Of a stretch of DNA of 64,000 nucleotides, positions 17,701 to 26,585 are shown piece by piece (within the stretch, counting starts at the first letter, position 1; every line of letters starts with the position of its first letter). Made by a program: the position numbers and the translations under genes. Below the pieces are notes generated by a model. It had not been told where the DNA came from. It made no database searches and saw nothing but the letters and a program-made list of their open reading frames with translations. The stretch spans positions 1-64,000 of the forward strand of contig CBDDCT010000003.1 in the NCBI GenBank assembly GCA_965226185.1, given 5' to 3'. The stretch is from CBDCYS01 sp965226185 (lineage in GTDB: Bacteria > Acidobacteriota > Terriglobia > Bryobacterales > UBA6623).

Positions 17701-18859
17701 GCTGTTCGCGGGCGCCGGCGGTCTAGCGATCGCGATGTCCAATGCCGGTTTCCGGCATGCGGCGGTGATCGAGCGAAATCACGACGCCTGTGAAACCTTT
17801 CGCGAGAACCAGCGTCTTGATCTTCACGCGGTGAACAAGTGGCTGCTGTACGAGGGTGATGTTCAGGATTTTGACTATCGAGGGTTGTCCGACATAGCGG
17901 TTGTTTCCGGGGGGCCGCCGTGCCAGCCGTTTTCGCTCGGTGGAAAACATTGCGGCCACTCGGATAAGCGAGACATGTTTCCGGAAGCGGTGCGCGCGGT
18001 CCACGAGCTGCGGCCGAAGGCGTTTCTCTTCGAAAACGTCAAGGGGTTGATGCGCGAGACCTTCGCGTCCTACTTCGAATACATCCTCCTGCGGTTTGCG
18101 CATCCGAGCGTGACTCGGCGGAAGTCTGAAAGCCCGCGCGACCACTGCGCACGACTCGAGCGGCATCACACCTCCCGAAGAACGCGCACTGAGTACAACG
18201 TTGTGTTCCGTCTGCTCAACGCGGCGGACTTCGGTGTCCCACAGCGGCGGGAACGAGTGTTTATCGTTGGATTCCGTTCCGATCTTGGCGTTCAATGGAG
18301 TTTTCCTGAAGGCGACCACTCGGAGGACGCCTTGCTCCATTCCAAATGGGTAACAGGTGAGTATTGGCGTCGTCACCGGCTGACGAAACGTCGCCGACCG
18401 GAGTTGCCGCCGCGGTTGATGGCTCGTGTTCAGCGGCTCAACATCGCTTCCATGCCCAATGGAAATCCGTGGCGGACAGTCCGGGACTCAATCAACGACC
18501 TACCCGAACCTCAGCAGCGAAGAAGCTCGGCGGTCGCCAACCACGTATTCAATCCCGGTGCGCGCTCTTATCCTGGCCACACCGGTAGCCCGATCGACGA
18601 CCCGGCGAAGACACTCAAGGCGGGGGATCACGGTGTGCCCGGAGGCGAGAACATGCTGGCCCTTCCCAACGGATCGGTGCGGTACTTCACCGTGCGTGAG
18701 GCAGCTCGTCTACAAACGTTTCCAGACGACTATGTATTTTGCGGTTCCTGGACCGAATCGATGCGTCAGCTTGGAAACGCTGTTCCCGTGCAGTTAGCGG
18801 AGAGGGTGGCGAAGTCCGTATTCGATGCGCTACATCGTTCGCGCTCTGACGGGGTCTGA
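17687..18859 (+). CDS. DNA (cytosine-5) methyltransferase of a type II RM system
   Basis: 390 residues from the ATG at 17687, which overlaps vsr by 14 bp. Motif I is ELFAGAGGLAIAM. Motif IV is GGPPCQPFSLGGKH with the catalytic Cys, motif VI LFENVKGLM and motif VIII QRRERVFIVGFR. Motifs IX-X are REAARLQTFPDDY and RQLGNAVP. A variable target-recognition domain lies around residues 230-310. It protects host DNA from the restriction enzyme encoded immediately downstream. An earlier ATG at 17639 adds residues with no family match. Confidence 0.95.
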   Translation: MRSVELFAGAGGLAIAMSNAGFRHAAVIERNHDACETFRENQRLDLHAVNKWLLYEGDVQDFDYRGLSDIAVVSGGPPCQPFSLGGKHCGHSDKRDMFPEAVRAVHELRPKAFLFENVKGLMRETFASYFEYILLRFAHPSVTRRKSESPRDHCARLERHHTSRRTRTEYNVVFRLLNAADFGVPQRRERVFIVGFRSDLGVQWSFPEGDHSEDALLHSKWVTGEYWRRHRLTKRRRPELPPRLMARVQRLNIASMPNGNPWRTVRDSINDLPEPQQRRSSAVANHVFNPGARSYPGHTGSPIDDPAKTLKAGDHGVPGGENMLALPNGSVRYFTVREAARLQTFPDDYVFCGSWTESMRQLGNAVPVQLAERVAKSVFDALHRSRSDGV

Positions 18860-18862
18860 CTG

Positions 18863-19702
18863 ATGCCTCCATCACGCGCGAAACTGGAACTGCTGGCTGC
18901 GCAACTCAAGACGCTGTCTGAAACCATCGGCGGCGAGGCGACCGGCGGGCTGTCAGCACAGCGCGTGAATCGAGTACGGCACACGATCACCGAGGCGTAC
19001 GAACGCCTCCGTCGAGTTACTGAACATCTCGACCCGATCAAGCAGCCCGACCTGGTGTTCGACCCCTCCAACCCGAACGTTGTCGGCCGGCTCATTGCCA
19101 TCACTATGATCGCCCAGCCACGAACGGCACTGGGCCATGTCGAACGCTTCTACGGCTCCGGCGTTTACGCCCTATATTACAGCGGCGACTTTGAAAGGTA
19201 TGCCGCGATATCCGGGAAGGAACACCCCATCTACGTCGGGAAGGCCGATCCCCGCGATCCGACTAGCCAGACGGCGATGGATCAGGGTGACCGTTTGTCC
19301 AGGCGTCTATCGGATCATCGAAAGAATATCGGCAAGGCGACAACCACGTTGCGGCTCGATGATTTCGACTGCCGCACGCTAGTTGTCCAGTCGGGATGGC
19401 AGACATCCACCGAGGACTATCTCATTCATCTGTTCAAGCCGATTTGGAACAATGAAATCGACATCTGCTACGGTTTCGGGAAGCACGGTGACGATCCGAA
19501 GACCCGTGCGAATCTGCGCTCGCCATGGGACACGCTGCATCCAGGTCGGGACTGGGCGCACCGCGATCCAAACATGCAAGATGCCCGCCCGCGCCAGCGC
19601 ATCTTGAGTGATATCTCGAACCACTTCGCTGCGAATCCGATTTTCGAGACCACGGATATGATCTTGCGATGTTTCCTTGACGAAATGACCACGCTGTCCT
19701 GA
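18863..19702 (+). CDS. Eco29kI-family restriction endonuclease (GIY-YIG)
   Basis: 279 residues beginning 3 bp after the methyltransferase stop. The GIY-YIG core is visible as SGVYALYYSGDF, then HPIYVGKADP, with RLSRRLSDHRKNI further on and TSTEDYLIHLFKPIWN as the metal-binding Glu helix. The relatives I recall (Eco29kI) cut CCGCGG; target identity here is inference. With Vsr and the methyltransferase it forms a complete type II system. Confidence 0.88.
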   Translation: MPPSRAKLELLAAQLKTLSETIGGEATGGLSAQRVNRVRHTITEAYERLRRVTEHLDPIKQPDLVFDPSNPNVVGRLIAITMIAQPRTALGHVERFYGSGVYALYYSGDFERYAAISGKEHPIYVGKADPRDPTSQTAMDQGDRLSRRLSDHRKNIGKATTTLRLDDFDCRTLVVQSGWQTSTEDYLIHLFKPIWNNEIDICYGFGKHGDDPKTRANLRSPWDTLHPGRDWAHRDPNMQDARPRQRILSDISNHFAANPIFETTDMILRCFLDEMTTLS

Positions 19703-20090
19703 ATCGTACGAGCCACGTCCACTAGCAACGAAGTTTCTGTTGGCTGAGCACGACGGTAAAGTGAGAGACACGAAGAAGGCGCACCTCGACAGCTTTGTGG
19801 AGAAGTTCGAGGATCAGCCCAAGAACAAGGCGCCAGGGTTCGCGCCCGCTGCGACCACGACTGTTCATGTACATGATTGGTGACGTAACCGAGGCAACAC
19901 GCCTCTCAGCAAAGGAACCGCTATTGTACGGGTTCAGGAGCGCCTGCTGCTCGGGAGCACGGTGTCGCGATCGCTGGCACGGGCGAACGGACCACTTCGT
20001 CGATGACCCGAAACCCCATGGCGGAGGGATCGGTTTGAGAGAGCAGGGTCACAGCATGTTAAGGTCGCGATTTCTTCGGAGGAAGTGTCG
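19703..20090. other. Gap between RM system and the two-TM protein
   Basis: A ~50-codon protein-like stretch (about 19741-19882, KKAHLDSFVEKFEDQPKNKA) lacks a start codon and may be the tail of a deleted gene. Nothing else is recognised. Confidence 0.4.
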
Positions 20091-21092
20091 ATGACACCAG
20101 GTGTGGCTGTCGGCTGGATCGTCGTATTTGGATTCGCGGCAACGTTGGTCCTCACATTGCTGGCTCTTATCAAAGTAGTCTCGATGGAGCCGAAGTACGT
20201 GAACCGACTGTTCGCTCTTCTTGTCGTGGAGTTGATCGGATCGGCATTCTATCTATTCGACCTAGAGTTTCGGTTGCCCAATCCGCAGTTTCAGCCGAAC
20301 TTCGTCACGGCGGACGTCTACTTGTTTGACAACACAGGAAGACCCTTACCTAGAACGGACCTCATATTCGGCGACGATACGCTCCACACCTTCAACAGCG
20401 GGCCTATTGCATTTGACCTGGAGCGTGAATTCGAGATCAGCGACAACGCCCTGTTGATCAAGGGGCAGCCGGGCGACTATCAGCTCGGCACAATCGACAT
20501 CCAGGATTTGTCTCGCGCCGAAGATAGCTTCATGTCTTTTCAAACGCATCTCAGTCTTGGGCTGCATTACGCCGAATGCTTAGACGGGACAGTGTGTCAA
20601 CAACGTAGGGATGCCCGACAAGCCATTACGCATTTGTTTGCGGCCCTAGCAACCGAAAACGAAACCGACGTTCACGAGCGGGCCGTCTTACAGCTCTTTC
20701 ACCTCAAGGAACGTCTACAGACGTGCTCGACCTTCGGCCAGCTGGCCGAGGAACTCGAACGGCACCGACCCGTTCCCTACAGATACTTGGAGCTTGGAGA
20801 AATATATTTTGCAATGGTCTTGTACTTGGATGAAATCGATCCTGAGGATCGCACCACAGCCCGATGGCTAGCGTTGAAGAATTTCCTGCGCTTCTTGAGC
20901 CTGCCGCAGGTCGACGTGGGAACCGACCTCTTCACCCGCGCCAACGATCAGGCCAATCAGGTAGCAACAACTCTCACCTTCGGTAGGGATCACCCTGTTT
21001 CAAGTGCGCTGCAATCGGTCGACAGGCAGCAGTTTGCTCTGGCGAGCGAGAGTATCGACGCGATGCCACTCGCGTGCGTCGCGTCGAGTTGA
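20091..21092 (+). CDS. Two-transmembrane protein of unknown function in defence island
   Basis: 333 residues from the ATG at 20091, which has GGAGG 8 bases upstream; the GTG at 20085 is too close. Hydrophobic segments at about residues 5-27 and 37-57 would anchor it in the inner membrane. The remaining ~270 residues are soluble: a beta-rich part (to ~150) and then a helical part resembling a TPR/SEL-like solenoid (HLFAALATENETDVHERAVL, then YRYLELGEIYFAMVLYLDEI). The family is not recognised. Placement between an RM system and HigBA suggests a defence effector or sensor. Confidence 0.65.
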   Translation: MTPGVAVGWIVVFGFAATLVLTLLALIKVVSMEPKYVNRLFALLVVELIGSAFYLFDLEFRLPNPQFQPNFVTADVYLFDNTGRPLPRTDLIFGDDTLHTFNSGPIAFDLEREFEISDNALLIKGQPGDYQLGTIDIQDLSRAEDSFMSFQTHLSLGLHYAECLDGTVCQQRRDARQAITHLFAALATENETDVHERAVLQLFHLKERLQTCSTFGQLAEELERHRPVPYRYLELGEIYFAMVLYLDEIDPEDRTTARWLALKNFLRFLSLPQVDVGTDLFTRANDQANQVATTLTFGRDHPVSSALQSVDRQQFALASESIDAMPLACVASS

Positions 21093-21161
21093 GAGAGCCA
21101 AATCCGGCCGCCGACGAACATCTGCATTGAAGTGTGATACGGTGCATGATACATTCATGGC

Positions 21162-21434
21162 ATTAAGTTCGCGCACAAAACGCTACGGAGATTCCATGAA
21201 CGAGATGACCCCAGCGGTCTGAACGCCGACCATGTGGAGCGCATCCGGCGTGTGCTGACCGCGCTGCAAGATGCACGTTCGCCACGGAACCTGGACCTGC
21301 CCGGCTGGCGGCTGCACCAGCTCAAAGGGGATCGTCGCGGACAATGGAGCGTGCGCGTCTCTGGGAATTGGAGAATCGTCTTTCGCTTCGCTGATGGCGA
21401 GGCGGTAGACGTGGACCTGATCGACTACCACTAA
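21162..21434 (+). CDS. higB: HigB-type mRNA interferase toxin, start codon uncertain
   Basis: The family match starts at IKFAHKTLRRF and runs through DLPGWRLHQLKGDRRGQWSV, SGNWRIVFRF and DVDLIDYH, a complete RelE/HigB fold of about 90 residues. In this frame there is no ATG or TTG; the first codon of the homologous region is ATT at 21162, and a stop lies four codons before it. The GTG at 21234 would delete the first 24 residues. Either ATT is used or the toxin has lost its start. It is followed by higA, the normal HigBA order. Confidence 0.85.
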   Translation: MKFAHKTLRRFHERDDPSGLNADHVERIRRVLTALQDARSPRNLDLPGWRLHQLKGDRRGQWSVRVSGNWRIVFRFADGEAVDVDLIDYH

Positions 21435-21446
21435 AGGAGGTCTGAA

Positions 21447-21707
21447 ATGTCCATGCGCAACCCGTCGCACCCTGGAGAACTGATCCGCGAGAGCATCCAG
21501 GCGAAAAGCTGGACGGTGGCCCAGTGCGCCGAACGCCTTGGCGTGACCCGAAATACACTGTCGCGACTGCTAAACGGACACGCCGGAGTTTCGCCCACGA
21601 TGGCGCTGGCGTTGGAACGTATCGGATGGAGTGACGCTGAACATTGGGTACGGATGCAAGGGAGCTTCGAACTAGCGCAAGCCCGGCTGAGAGAAACGGC
21701 GGCGTGA
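21447..21707 (+). CDS. higA: HigA antitoxin (XRE-family)
   Basis: 86 residues with AAAGGAGG upstream. The helix-turn-helix is WTVAQCAERLGVTRNTLSRL, preceded by the HigA signature NPSHPGELIRE. It binds HigB and represses the operon. It starts 12 bp after higB. Confidence 0.93.
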   Translation: MSMRNPSHPGELIRESIQAKSWTVAQCAERLGVTRNTLSRLLNGHAGVSPTMALALERIGWSDAEHWVRMQGSFELAQARLRETAA

Positions 21708-21826
21708 GTCTCACCCAGGTGGGGGGTCATGCCGGAGCCTTGGTTTTCATGATCGGCACCCTGGCCGGGATGGCTGGCGGTTTTCTCGCGCTGCTGGCGG
21801 TCCGGCTCGCTAGCGGCGCAGACTGA
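21704..21826 (+). CDS. Possible 40-aa single-TM protein
   Basis: A GTG overlaps the higA stop (GTGA). The product has one hydrophobic helix (ALVFMIGTLAGMAGGFLALL) and no known family. It could be a coupled small membrane protein or chance. Confidence 0.3.
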   Translation: MSLTQVGGHAGALVFMIGTLAGMAGGFLALLAVRLASGAD

Positions 21827-21971
21827 CAGCCCGATAAGGTGGATTATCGTGCTGTAGATAAAAGCATCTGAGGGCTTCGGTTTTGTCGTCTTTCCAGAGA
21901 GCGCGTCAGCGCCACCTGTTGGTCTTGCTTAGGGGGCGTGAGAGAATGGGCAGAACGGATTGGGGGGAAGC

Positions 21972-23402
21972 ATGAGCGGGGAAATGATTGCCATTGTGGC
22001 CGTGGGCGTCGCGCTCGCGGGGGTGATCTTTGCCTGGAAAACCTCCCAAAAGAACGGGGAATTGTCTGTAGAGATGGAGAAGCGAACCCGAGAGCATCGG
22101 GCATTCGCAAATCGTTTCAGTGTCATTACGGATGTGGAAGCGGAGGCACAGTCCGCACAAGAGAAATTGGCTACAGTGAAGGCGACGCACTCAGCCTTCG
22201 TGAATCAATGCCAGGAAGAGCGTACCGGGCTGGAGGAGCAATACCGAGCGGCGAGCCACATTTACGAAGAGTTAAAAAGTGAAACGGTCCAGCTGGAAGA
22301 GAACCTCGAAGATATCTCGTTCGGGCTTTATGAACCTCATTTTGAGTTCGACACTGCGGAAGACTACAAAGTTGAATTGAGGGCAACTCGGGATCGACAG
22401 CGCAAACTTGTACGCTCTGGTGGGGCCACTAATTCTCCTGGTACATGGACTATCAATGGTAGCCGCACGGAAGGCAAGAAGATGGAAAGGCAATATACCA
22501 AGGTTATGCTGCGCGCCTTCAATGGGGAGTGCGCTGCGGCGGTTTCAAAAGTTTCGTGGAACAATGCCAGCAAGATGGAGCAGCGCGTAGAGAAAGCATT
22601 TGCAGACATCAACAAGCTGGGTGCCGTTATGAACATGTCGATCAGCGCAGCATATCTTAAGGAAAATCTAAACGAGATCAGGCTGACACACGAACACCAG
22701 GAAAAAAAATACCGAGAACGCGAGGAGCAGCGCGAACTGCGGCAACAGATGAGGGAGCAAGAAAAAGCTGAGCTGGAACTGGAGAAGGCCAAAGAGGAAG
22801 CGGAGCGGGAAGAAGAGCGCAACCAGGAGGCGCTGGAAAAGGCGCGGGACGAGGCGGATAGGGCGACGGGCCAGCAACTCGAAAAACTAACCGAGCAAAT
22901 CGCGGCCCTTGAGTGCAAAGTGAGCGAGGCGCACGACAGAAAAGAGAAGGCAGTAGCCCGTGCGCAGTTAACAAAGTCGGGCTTCGTCTACGTGCTTTCG
23001 AACGTGGGAACGTTCGGAGAAGGGATCGTGAAGATTGGCATGACTAGGCGAATGGAGCCTATGGATCGCGTGAAAGAACTCAGCGACGCCTCAGTTCCCT
23101 TCCAATTTGATACACACGTCATGATGTTTTCGAATAACGCTCCGGACTTGGAGCAGGCTCTTCATGCTCACTTCGAAGATCGACGAGTCAATTTAGTGAA
23201 CCCCCGTAAGGAGTTCTATCGGGACGTGGGGTTGGACGAAGTTGAGGAATTTATTAGGGCTCGCGGTGTGACTGCGCAGTTTGTGAAGTTGGCAGAGGCT
23301 CGTGAATATCGCGAAACACAGGCAATCCTTATGGCAAAAGAAAATGTTTCTCATGGCGATGATAAGTTCCCGGAAAATCCCTTTTCAGTGGGCAACACCT
23401 AG
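21972..23402 (+). CDS. Membrane-anchored DUF4041 + T5orf172 (GIY-YIG) protein, SNIPE-like
   Basis: 476 residues from the ATG at 21972 (GGGGGAA upstream; a TTG at 21960 is less likely). One transmembrane helix lies at ~5-22. A coiled coil follows, then a DUF4041-like region at ~85-250 (SFGLYEPHFEFDTAEDYKVE, KVSWNNASKMEQRVEKAF). A long charged coiled coil spans ~240-335. The C-terminal T5orf172/GIY-YIG nuclease runs from ~345 to 430 (GFVYVLSNVGTFGEGIVKIG, then DLEQALHAHFEDRRVNL). This order is that of the phage-defence protein SNIPE, which, as I recall, cuts phage DNA during injection at the membrane. It is probably a stand-alone defence gene. Confidence 0.82.
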   Translation: MSGEMIAIVAVGVALAGVIFAWKTSQKNGELSVEMEKRTREHRAFANRFSVITDVEAEAQSAQEKLATVKATHSAFVNQCQEERTGLEEQYRAASHIYEELKSETVQLEENLEDISFGLYEPHFEFDTAEDYKVELRATRDRQRKLVRSGGATNSPGTWTINGSRTEGKKMERQYTKVMLRAFNGECAAAVSKVSWNNASKMEQRVEKAFADINKLGAVMNMSISAAYLKENLNEIRLTHEHQEKKYREREEQRELRQQMREQEKAELELEKAKEEAEREEERNQEALEKARDEADRATGQQLEKLTEQIAALECKVSEAHDRKEKAVARAQLTKSGFVYVLSNVGTFGEGIVKIGMTRRMEPMDRVKELSDASVPFQFDTHVMMFSNNAPDLEQALHAHFEDRRVNLVNPRKEFYRDVGLDEVEEFIRARGVTAQFVKLAEAREYRETQAILMAKENVSHGDDKFPENPFSVGNT

Positions 23403-23563
23403 CGTTGGGAGAACCGGCCAGCCTCCGGGTCCCCGGCTAGAGCGCTCCGGACGCGCATCCGACGCGGCCTCCTGAAGGTCGAGCAGATGCACGCGCTTGC
23501 GCGCGATCTGTTCTACGACACGCCGAACCTTTGCGCGCATGATCTCTGCTGCTTGGTGAAGCC

Positions 23564-25465
23564 ATGACGGGTCCACGTCGAGATGTTAAATCGCCGGCCC
23601 ACCACGTGGTGCTGGGACTTCGAGTGACGGGTGGGTTCCTGGCCGGCGCGGAGTTGGAGTTTGCTGACGGGCTGAACTGCCTGATCGGGGGCCGAGGCGC
23701 TGGGAAAACTACCGCCCTTGAGTTTCTTCGATTCGGTCTTGGCCTGATGCCTGATCCAAGAATCAATGCACGGCGACGCAAGGTCATTGACGCGTTGGTC
23801 AAAGCGAACCTCGGGTCCGGTCGACTCGCCATAGAGCTGCGAACAAAAACAAACCTGCGGTACACCACTGGCCGTGCAGCGAACGAGACCCTTCAGGTCT
23901 TGAACGAAGCGGGGACAGCAGTACCGGTCTCGCTGGATCGCGACCAGATCTTCAGCGCAGATGTCTTTAGTCAGAATGAGATCGAAGACATTGCGTCGAG
24001 TCCTGCAGCGCAGCTGGAATTGCTCGACCGTTTTCAGGAGCAGGAAGCCACCGCGGTTGCTCGTGAGCTGGAGCAGTTGCAGCGTGAGCTTGATCAATCA
24101 AGTGTTGATCTTCGCCGCATCGACCAAGAGGTGGACGACTTTCGGGGCAGGGCCTCCGAGCTGCCCGTGCTGCAGGAGAGACTCAAGGGCTTCGCCGAGG
24201 TCGAGGGACCAGATGCCGCAAGGATCAACGCCGCACATGCGGCTAGGAGCGGGCGCGCCAAAGAAGAAAAACTCCCGGATTTCTTAGTCACGGCTTTGAG
24301 GAAGGTCGCCCGTGACATCAGCTCGAGCCAAGTGGCCTTTCAATCTAGTGTTGAGGCCCAACTCGACAACGACGTACGGCAGGGACCTAATCGCGAAGTC
24401 TTCGAAGCCTTGGCCGCTGACTTTCAGACCTTCACTCAGCATCTAGCATCAGCGGTCGAATCGATCGTCGTGGAGGCGCGCACTGCTGAAGCACAGACCA
24501 GGGCGCACGCTGCCGCGCTTGCTGAACGGCATGCCGTTCAGGAGGCTGATTACCGTACGATCGTTGCTGCATCTGAGGAACAGGGGGGACGCGCCGCCGA
24601 ACGCCTCGCATTGCAGACCTCGCTTGCTAACGCACAGACCGCAGCAAACGAGCAGCTGGCCAAAGAGAAGCAGAGACAAGGCTTAACGACGATTCGAAAT
24701 GATCTACTGAAGCGGGTATCAGAACTGCGTGATCGACGGTTCGCTCTTAGAAAGCAAGTAGGGGAGCGCCTCTCAAGCCAATTCCCCAGCATCAGGGTGA
24801 CGGTGGCTCAATCTGCTGAATTGCAGCAGTACCGAGATCTCCTTACGGAAGCCTTGAAGGGCGCGGGAGTCAAGCAAGCGGTCGTTGCCGACCGTCTGTC
24901 ACAGGTGTTCTTACCTGGCGAGTTGGCTCGGCTGGTCGCCAACAACGACTACGCAGCATTTGTACAGCGGGTCAGCTTTGACGAGGACAGAGCACGAAAG
25001 GTCGTGGATGCGCTGAAAGCGAGTGGCACCCATTACACGATCGAAACGGTCGATCTTGACGATCGCCCCTGCATCGAGCTACTCGATGGTGAGACGTTCA
25101 AGGAGTCGACACAGCTATCGACAGGGCAGAGGTGCACGACCATTTTGCCCATCTTGTTGACTCAGAGCGAACGCCCCCTCTTGATCGATCAACCTGAAGA
25201 CAATCTTGACAACGCCTTCGTGTACGACACGATCGTCAAGGCCCTCCGAACGGTAAGGGGCAGCCGTCAGGTGATCTTCGTCACGCACAATCCAAACATT
25301 CCGGTTCTTGGCGAGGCAGAGCGCGTGTTCGTGTTCTCGTCCGACGGTCGTCACGCCACCCTGAAACAAGTCGGCACTGTCGATGATTGCAAGGACCAAA
25401 TCGTGAGGATTCTGGAAGGCGGGCGGGAGGCTTTCCTTCAGCGCAAGGCACGCTATGGCCACTGA
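23564..25465 (+). CDS. SMC/RecN-like coiled-coil ATPase, first gene of a three-gene operon
   Basis: 633 residues. Walker A GGRGAGKTT lies at 42-50, then a Q-loop region (DVFSQNEIEDIA). A coiled-coil middle (~170-400) follows. The ABC signature is LSTGQRCTTILPILL, with Walker B/D-loop PLLIDQPEDNLDN and switch His VTHNPNIPVLG. The DQPEDNLDN form is typical of ATPases fused or linked to PHP/TrlF or AAA_15-type defence ATPases. No nuclease domain is fused here. Its last 11 bp overlap the next gene, a histidine kinase, so stoichiometric co-expression is likely. Confidence 0.85.
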   Translation: MTGPRRDVKSPAHHVVLGLRVTGGFLAGAELEFADGLNCLIGGRGAGKTTALEFLRFGLGLMPDPRINARRRKVIDALVKANLGSGRLAIELRTKTNLRYTTGRAANETLQVLNEAGTAVPVSLDRDQIFSADVFSQNEIEDIASSPAAQLELLDRFQEQEATAVARELEQLQRELDQSSVDLRRIDQEVDDFRGRASELPVLQERLKGFAEVEGPDAARINAAHAARSGRAKEEKLPDFLVTALRKVARDISSSQVAFQSSVEAQLDNDVRQGPNREVFEALAADFQTFTQHLASAVESIVVEARTAEAQTRAHAAALAERHAVQEADYRTIVAASEEQGGRAAERLALQTSLANAQTAANEQLAKEKQRQGLTTIRNDLLKRVSELRDRRFALRKQVGERLSSQFPSIRVTVAQSAELQQYRDLLTEALKGAGVKQAVVADRLSQVFLPGELARLVANNDYAAFVQRVSFDEDRARKVVDALKASGTHYTIETVDLDDRPCIELLDGETFKESTQLSTGQRCTTILPILLTQSERPLLIDQPEDNLDNAFVYDTIVKALRTVRGSRQVIFVTHNPNIPVLGEAERVFVFSSDGRHATLKQVGTVDDCKDQIVRILEGGREAFLQRKARYGH

Positions 25466-26585
25466 CGAAGCGGTGGCTCACCAGGAGCTGTTGACGGCCC
25501 TAGACGCGGATGACTGGTCTGTTGTCCTCCAGGCGGTGTCTGTCGCCGACAACTCCATTCGCGGAGCCATCGTGGGCGATCCGAGGGGCGACGAGATTGT
25601 GTCGAGGCTCGTTGGGCTTGCGAGTCACGCGAAATGGGAGGTTCGCCGCGAGGTCGCAAACGCGGCGGCGCACGTCCCTCACTCGGCCTTCGAGACAGTG
25701 TTGGCGAAGCTTGTCCTTGATCAGAACACCCGAGTCCGGCAGGCCGCCGAACACGCTGCCCTTCGACGACGTGATTCGCGGCACGCGAGCACGCTGGGGA
25801 AGCAACACGAAGACCGTATCAATTCGACGCTGGACGACATCGAGGCGCGTTTCGGCTCGAAGGGTCGAGATGCCGTGAAGCGTGCGGCGGAACAAATCGC
25901 GAATGCTTTCGCCCGAGAACTGTACCACGAGGTCATCAGGCTCTTGTCACCGCTCGCTGCGTCAGCGGAGCGTCTACGGGCGCACCTCTCGGCCGAAAAC
26001 GTTTTACCTGAGGCTCTGGCCGAAGAGACCGACCGCATCGGCCGGCGTGTGGCACAACTTCGCGGGGTACTGGATGCCATGCGCGCGTATACCGCGCAGC
26101 CTGCTCTAACGTTTCAGAGCGAGGTTCTGCGGGAAGTTGTCCAGGAAGCAGCCAGCGTGGCGGTTGAGGGGAACACAGGCAAACGTCGACGGCCAGCCAT
26201 TGAGATTAACGTGCCGCCGGGCGTGCTCGTTGATCTCGCACGCGTGCGTTTCGTTCAAGCTCTCACGAACGTCCTCGCCAATGCCGTGGAGTCGTGTCGT
26301 GAAGTGGAGGCGCCGAAGCCAATCGAAGTCATGGCCGATGTCCAGGAGGGACTAGTCACAATAACAGTCGAAGATTCAGGATGCGGCATGTCTGCGGAAA
26401 GCCAACGCGACGCGCTCACACTGTTTGCGACGAGCAAGCCGAACGGCACCGGGTTCGGTCTGCCGCTGGCAGCGAAGATCGTCGAGTCCGAACACGGAGG
26501 CCGACTGAACATAGACAGCCTAAAAGGCCGTGGGACGATCGTTCGCATCACGCTTCCCATTCACCACCAGGAGGACCGCGCTTGA
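25455..26585 (+). CDS. Soluble HEAT-repeat histidine kinase
   Basis: 376 residues. HEAT-like repeats occupy ~45-105 (AKWEVRREVANAAAHVPHSA, then NTRVRQAAEHAALRR). A dimerisation helix carries the probable phospho-His 158 (ARELYHEVIRLLSPL). The catalytic HATPase domain has an N box (LTNVLANAVESC), G1 box (VEDSGCGM) and G2 box (NGTGFGLPLAAKIVE). There is no signal peptide or membrane helix, so the input is cytosolic, probably sensed through the HEAT repeats or the upstream ATPase. The stop codon overlaps the start of the response regulator. Confidence 0.88.
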   Translation: MATDEAVAHQELLTALDADDWSVVLQAVSVADNSIRGAIVGDPRGDEIVSRLVGLASHAKWEVRREVANAAAHVPHSAFETVLAKLVLDQNTRVRQAAEHAALRRRDSRHASTLGKQHEDRINSTLDDIEARFGSKGRDAVKRAAEQIANAFARELYHEVIRLLSPLAASAERLRAHLSAENVLPEALAEETDRIGRRVAQLRGVLDAMRAYTAQPALTFQSEVLREVVQEAASVAVEGNTGKRRRPAIEINVPPGVLVDLARVRFVQALTNVLANAVESCREVEAPKPIEVMADVQEGLVTITVEDSGCGMSAESQRDALTLFATSKPNGTGFGLPLAAKIVESEHGGRLNIDSLKGRGTIVRITLPIHHQEDRA

